Both the position numbers and the translations under genes were made by a program. Below, one piece after another: positions 60,780 through 64,000 of a stretch of DNA of 64,000 bases. The DNA comes from an uncultured Bacteroidota bacterium. Its GTDB lineage: Bacteria; Bacteroidota; Bacteroidia; Chitinophagales; Chitinophagaceae. The stretch's first letter is position 1, and every line of letters starts with the position of its first letter. Below the pieces are notes generated by a model. It was not told the origin of the DNA and did not search any database. It saw nothing but the letters and a program-made list of their open reading frames with translations. Location of the stretch: contig CAIRYK010000088.1 of assembly GCA_903882805.1 (NCBI GenBank), positions 1-64,000 on the forward strand. The letters run 5' to 3'.

Positions 60780-63653
60780 ATGAGTACGCAGGTAAAAAAC
60801 AGGTCGGCAGGCAATATAGAGGTGTTGGGTGCAAGGGTGCATAACCTTAAAAACATAGATGTTAGTATTCCTAAAAACAAACTGGTGGTTATCACCGGCA
60901 TCAGCGGTAGCGGCAAGTCGTCGCTGGCTTTCGATACCATTTTTGCAGAGGGGCAACGCCGCTATATGGAGAGCTTTGCAGCATATGCCCGCCAGTTTAT
61001 GGGCGACTTGGAGCGACCCGATGTAGATAAAATAACCGGACTTTCGCCCGTTATTTCTATAGAGCAAAAGACCACCAACCGCAATCCGCGGTCTACAGTA
61101 GGTACCGTTACTGAGGTGTACGATTTTATGCGCCTGCTTTATGCCCGTGTTGCCGATGCCTATTCTTACAATACCGGTAAGAAAATGGTGAAGTTTAGCG
61201 AGGAAGAGATTATTGCCCATATTCAGGACAATATGGGGGGTAAAAAAATAATATTGCTGGCACCCATAGTTCGCGGCCGTAAGGGGCATTACCGCGAGCT
61301 ATTTGAGCAACTGCGCAAGCAGGGCTACCTGAAAGTAAGGATAGACAGCGAGATAACCGACCTTAAAGAAAAAATGCAGGTAGACCGCTACAAAATACAT
61401 GATATAGAGCTGGTTATAGACCGATTGCTGGTGAAACCTGCCGAGCAAACTCGCTTGAGCCAGAGTGTGCAAAAGGCATTGCAAATGGGTAAAGACCTTT
61501 TGTTTATAGCCGATGCCGAAACCAACTATATTTCCCAATACAGCAAGCAACTGATGTGTCCCGAGACCGGCTTGTCTTACGAAGAACCTTCGCCCAATAC
61601 CTTCTCTTTCAACTCGCCCTATGGTGCCTGCCCTAAATGCAAGGGGCTTGGTGCCATCTATCAGGTAAATATGGAAGAGGTACTTCCCGACCGCAATAAG
61701 AGTATTACCGACGGCGGCATAGCGCCATTGGGCGGTGAGCGCGATGCATGGGCTTTTCAGATGGCTACAACGCTCGCTAAGAAAAATAAAATATCGCTGA
61801 CAGCGCCCATAAAAGACATTCCGGAAAAGCAACTGAATTTATTGCTCTACGGAAACGAACAAGGCGTTATTACCTACACAGCCGATGAAAAACCAGAATA
61901 TCACGAGGCAGTGGTGAAGCATAATTATGAGGGCATTATCAATATGGTGCTTCGTTGGTTCAACGAGACATCGTCTGAGGGAATTCGTACATGGGCCGAG
62001 AACTTTATGGTACTGAATACCTGCCCCGAATGTAATGGCGCTCGCCTAAAAAAAGAGAGTCTATACTTTAAGCTCGATGAGCGCAACATATCCGAGTTGT
62101 CGGCTATGTCGCTACAGCAAATGATGGATTGGTTTGTAGGGCTGGAGCAGCGCATTAGCAACAAGCAAAACACCATAGCCAAGGATATACTGAAAGAGAT
62201 ACGCGACCGCCTCCGTTTTTTGCTCGATGTGGGTCTGCATTACCTCACCCTCGATCGCGCTACCCGCACATTGAGCGGCGGCGAGTCGCAACGCATAAGG
62301 CTGGCCACGCAAATAGGTTCGCAGCTAACCGGCATTACTTACATACTCGACGAGCCAAGCATAGGCCTGCACCAGCGCGACAATATGCGCCTGATAAACG
62401 CACTGAAAAGCCTGCGCGACAGCGGCAACTCGGTATTGGTAGTAGAGCACGATAAAGATATAATGCTGGCATCAGACCATCTTATAGACATTGGTCCGGC
62501 GGCAGGCACGCATGGCGGTCGTGTAGTAAGCGCCGGTACGCCTGCCGAAATATTGCTGCAAGACACCACCACATCGCGCTACCTCAACCATACATTAAAT
62601 ATAGAAGTACCTGCCGAACGCCGTAAAGGCACAGGCAAAGAGCTGGCTATATATGGTGCTACCGGCAATAATCTTAAAAATGTATCGGTAAAACTACCCT
62701 TGGGTACGTTTATCTGCGTAAGCGGCGTAAGTGGTAGCGGCAAGAGTACCCTCATCAACGAAACACTCTACCCTATTCTCGGCAAGCATTGCTACCACAA
62801 CTTTAAGCAGGTACCCATGCCCTACCTCAAAATTGAAGGATTAGAGCATATAGATAAAGTTATAGAAATTGATCAAAGCCCTATCGGGCGCACACCGCGC
62901 AGCAATCCGGCTACTTACAGCGGCTTTTTCAACGAAGTCAGGCAGTTGTTTGCGCAGGTTCCGGAGGCAAAAATCAGGGGGTACACTGCAGGTCGTTTCT
63001 CGTTCAATGTAAAAAGCGGACGTTGCGAGGAGTGTCAGGGCGGCGGTATGCGCACCATAGAAATGAACTTTATGCCCGATGTGTATGTGCATTGCGAAAA
63101 ATGCAATGGCAAACGCTACAATCGCGAAACACTGGAAATAAGGTATAAGGGCAAGTCAATTGCCGATGTGCTGGAAATGACAGTAGCAGAAGCAGTGGAG
63201 TTTTTTGTGAATGTGCCGTTTTTGCACCGCAAAATAAAAACGCTGCAAGATGTAGGCTTGGGTTATGTAACGCTCGGGCAAAGTGCAGTAACACTCAGCG
63301 GTGGCGAAGCGCAACGAGTAAAGCTGGCATCAGAATTATCGAAACGCGATACCGGACAAACCATTTACATCCTCGATGAGCCTACCACCGGTTTGCATTT
63401 CGAAGATATCAGGCATTTGCTGCTGGTACTCAACCGGCTTGTAGACCGCGGCAATACGGTGCTGGTAATTGAGCACAACCTCGATGTAGTAAAGGTGGCA
63501 GACTATGTAATAGATATGGGTCCCGAAGGTGGCGGCGGCGGCGGTACCGTAGTAGGTAGCGGCACACCCGAAGATATTGCTGCTTTAAAGGAGAGCTATA
63601 CTGGTATATTTTTGAAAGAGGAACTCAAATATGGCTTAGCAGCAAGCATATAA
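60780..63653 (+). CDS. uvrA: Excinuclease ABC subunit A
   Basis: The 957-residue DNA-repair ATPase senses bulky lesions with UvrB. The first ABC half has Walker [15 protein letters not shown] and [17 protein letters not shown]. The second has [15 protein letters not shown] and [15 protein letters not shown] with the Walker B region [15 protein letters not shown]. The zinc modules are visible as [17 protein letters not shown] and [11 protein letters not shown]...[10 protein letters not shown]. The length is normal. It is alone and is closed by a hairpin. Confidence 0.97.
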   Translation: MSTQVKNRSAGNIEVLGARVHNLKNIDVSIPKNKLVVITGISGSGKSSLAFDTIFAEGQRRYMESFAAYARQFMGDLERPDVDKITGLSPVISIEQKTTNRNPRSTVGTVTEVYDFMRLLYARVADAYSYNTGKKMVKFSEEEIIAHIQDNMGGKKIILLAPIVRGRKGHYRELFEQLRKQGYLKVRIDSEITDLKEKMQVDRYKIHDIELVIDRLLVKPAEQTRLSQSVQKALQMGKDLLFIADAETNYISQYSKQLMCPETGLSYEEPSPNTFSFNSPYGACPKCKGLGAIYQVNMEEVLPDRNKSITDGGIAPLGGERDAWAFQMATTLAKKNKISLTAPIKDIPEKQLNLLLYGNEQGVITYTADEKPEYHEAVVKHNYEGIINMVLRWFNETSSEGIRTWAENFMVLNTCPECNGARLKKESLYFKLDERNISELSAMSLQQMMDWFVGLEQRISNKQNTIAKDILKEIRDRLRFLLDVGLHYLTLDRATRTLSGGESQRIRLATQIGSQLTGITYILDEPSIGLHQRDNMRLINALKSLRDSGNSVLVVEHDKDIMLASDHLIDIGPAAGTHGGRVVSAGTPAEILLQDTTTSRYLNHTLNIEVPAERRKGTGKELAIYGATGNNLKNVSVKLPLGTFICVSGVSGSGKSTLINETLYPILGKHCYHNFKQVPMPYLKIEGLEHIDKVIEIDQSPIGRTPRSNPATYSGFFNEVRQLFAQVPEAKIRGYTAGRFSFNVKSGRCEECQGGGMRTIEMNFMPDVYVHCEKCNGKRYNRETLEIRYKGKSIADVLEMTVAEAVEFFVNVPFLHRKIKTLQDVGLGYVTLGQSAVTLSGGEAQRVKLASELSKRDTGQTIYILDEPTTGLHFEDIRHLLLVLNRLVDRGNTVLVIEHNLDVVKVADYVIDMGPEGGGGGGTVVGSGTPEDIAALKESYTGIFLKEELKYGLAASI

Positions 63654-63668
63654 GTCCGTAAGCATATA

Positions 63669-63721
63669 AATGCTAACGGGTTGATAATGATTAACTAAAT
63701 CATTATCAACCCGTTAGCATT
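63669..63721 (+). terminator. Perfect 24-bp terminator after uvrA
   Basis: Bases 63669-63692 and 63698-63721 pair fully around a five-base loop, followed by TTTTT on the plus strand. It separates uvrA from the minus-strand gene at the right edge. Confidence 0.9.
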
Positions 63722-63754
63722 TTTTATTGTAGTTTTTATTTAGCTACCTTATCA

Positions 63755-64000
63755 CTAAGAAACAGCGGCCTTTCCTATCACTGTCCAGTCGCTTGCTCCA
63801 TAGCCATCCTTTATCAGCCGGTCCATTTCAGCGGCAATCGCCGGTATGGCTATTAGTTTTGCATCCTTAAATGCGGCTTCTTCCATCATCAGTCTTGCAT
63901 CTTTTCTCGCCATATTTAGTTCCCAGGTTGGCTGGTCAAAAGTTTGCGAGGTTATTTTCTTTAGGCGCGCAGGCAACATTGCCGAAGGGTTCCACGATTC
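63755..64000 (-). CDS. Dehydrogenase of the 3-hydroxyisobutyrate/6-phosphogluconate type, C-terminal part
   Basis: The gene runs off the right edge; the last 81 codons are visible. ESWNPSAMLPARLKKITSQTFDQP and ELNMARKDARLMMEEAAFKD look like the C-terminal helical domain of beta-hydroxyacid dehydrogenases, where a conserved lysine follows the N-terminal Rossmann domain. DRLIKDGYGASDWTVIGK is the usual end of this family. The cofactor domain is outside the window, so the substrate cannot be inferred. Confidence 0.65.
   Translation of the reverse strand, partial: ESWNPSAMLPARLKKITSQTFDQPTWELNMARKDARLMMEEAAFKDAKLIAIPAIAAEMDRLIKDGYGASDWTVIGKAAVS

Overview
The window looks like chromosomal DNA of a Bacteroidota bacterium, probably near Chitinophagales/Sphingobacteriales. 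The evidence is three proteins with C-terminal type IX secretion sorting domains, TAnnTTTG-type promoter elements, few Shine-Dalgarno sequences, an AT-rich base composition, and characteristic families (fused alpha/beta E1 dehydrogenase, large TamB, IleS followed by a DksA/TraR-like protein, PASTA protein after Ddl). No rRNA, tRNA or CRISPR array was recognised.

Layout. 1-5 kb: the 5' part of lysA, a frameshifted GNAT acetyltransferase, small hypothetical genes, a methyltransferase, and a phosphate transporter with its DUF47 partner. 5-16 kb: ddl, PASTA protein, T9SS-secreted protein, rhodanese, glmM-type mutase, M16 peptidase, HtrA protease. 15.7-17.6 kb: rimM-trmD-rplS without rpsP. 18-19 kb: a beta-barrel-like exported protein. 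19.1-22.9 kb: a small accessory region (below). 23-43 kb: FAD oxidoreductase, T9SS beta-propeller protein, YkgJ protein, E1 dehydrogenase, TamB, a MarR/ene-reductase pair with matching palindromic operators, hemerythrin, L,D-transpeptidase, CoA-transferase, LOG protein, membrane protein and universal stress protein. 43.7-57 kb: ileS, a DksA/TraR-like protein with a long Lys/Ala/Pro tail, lipoprotein, LptF/G permease, tgt, three nucleotide-sugar genes (rfbC, rfbG, rfbF), a zeta-toxin-like pair and a multi-TM TPR protein. 57-64 kb: exported protein, two copies of a 183-bp hairpin element flanking a broken TonB-plug gene, an NHL-repeat T9SS protein, uvrA and the 3' end of a dehydrogenase gene.

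The most unusual part is 19.14-22.87 kb. Five sequences resembling the XerC/XerD recombination site dif lie there in strictly alternating orientation (C/D, D/C, C/D, D/C, C/D). They bound a 2.6-kb and a 1.0-kb module of small unknown genes. Each module has one member of what looks like the same short winged-helix family, and no recombinase gene is visible. This is the architecture of the pdif modules known from Acinetobacter plasmids, here apparently on a Bacteroidota chromosome. Module 2 also holds an exact 56-bp promoter/leader duplication in front of two unrelated small ORFs, and a gene remnant without a start codon.

Most other genes are ordinary housekeeping genes. Several convergent or tail-to-tail boundaries carry long perfect hairpins that probably serve as bidirectional terminators. 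All calls come from reading the sequence; no database search was run.
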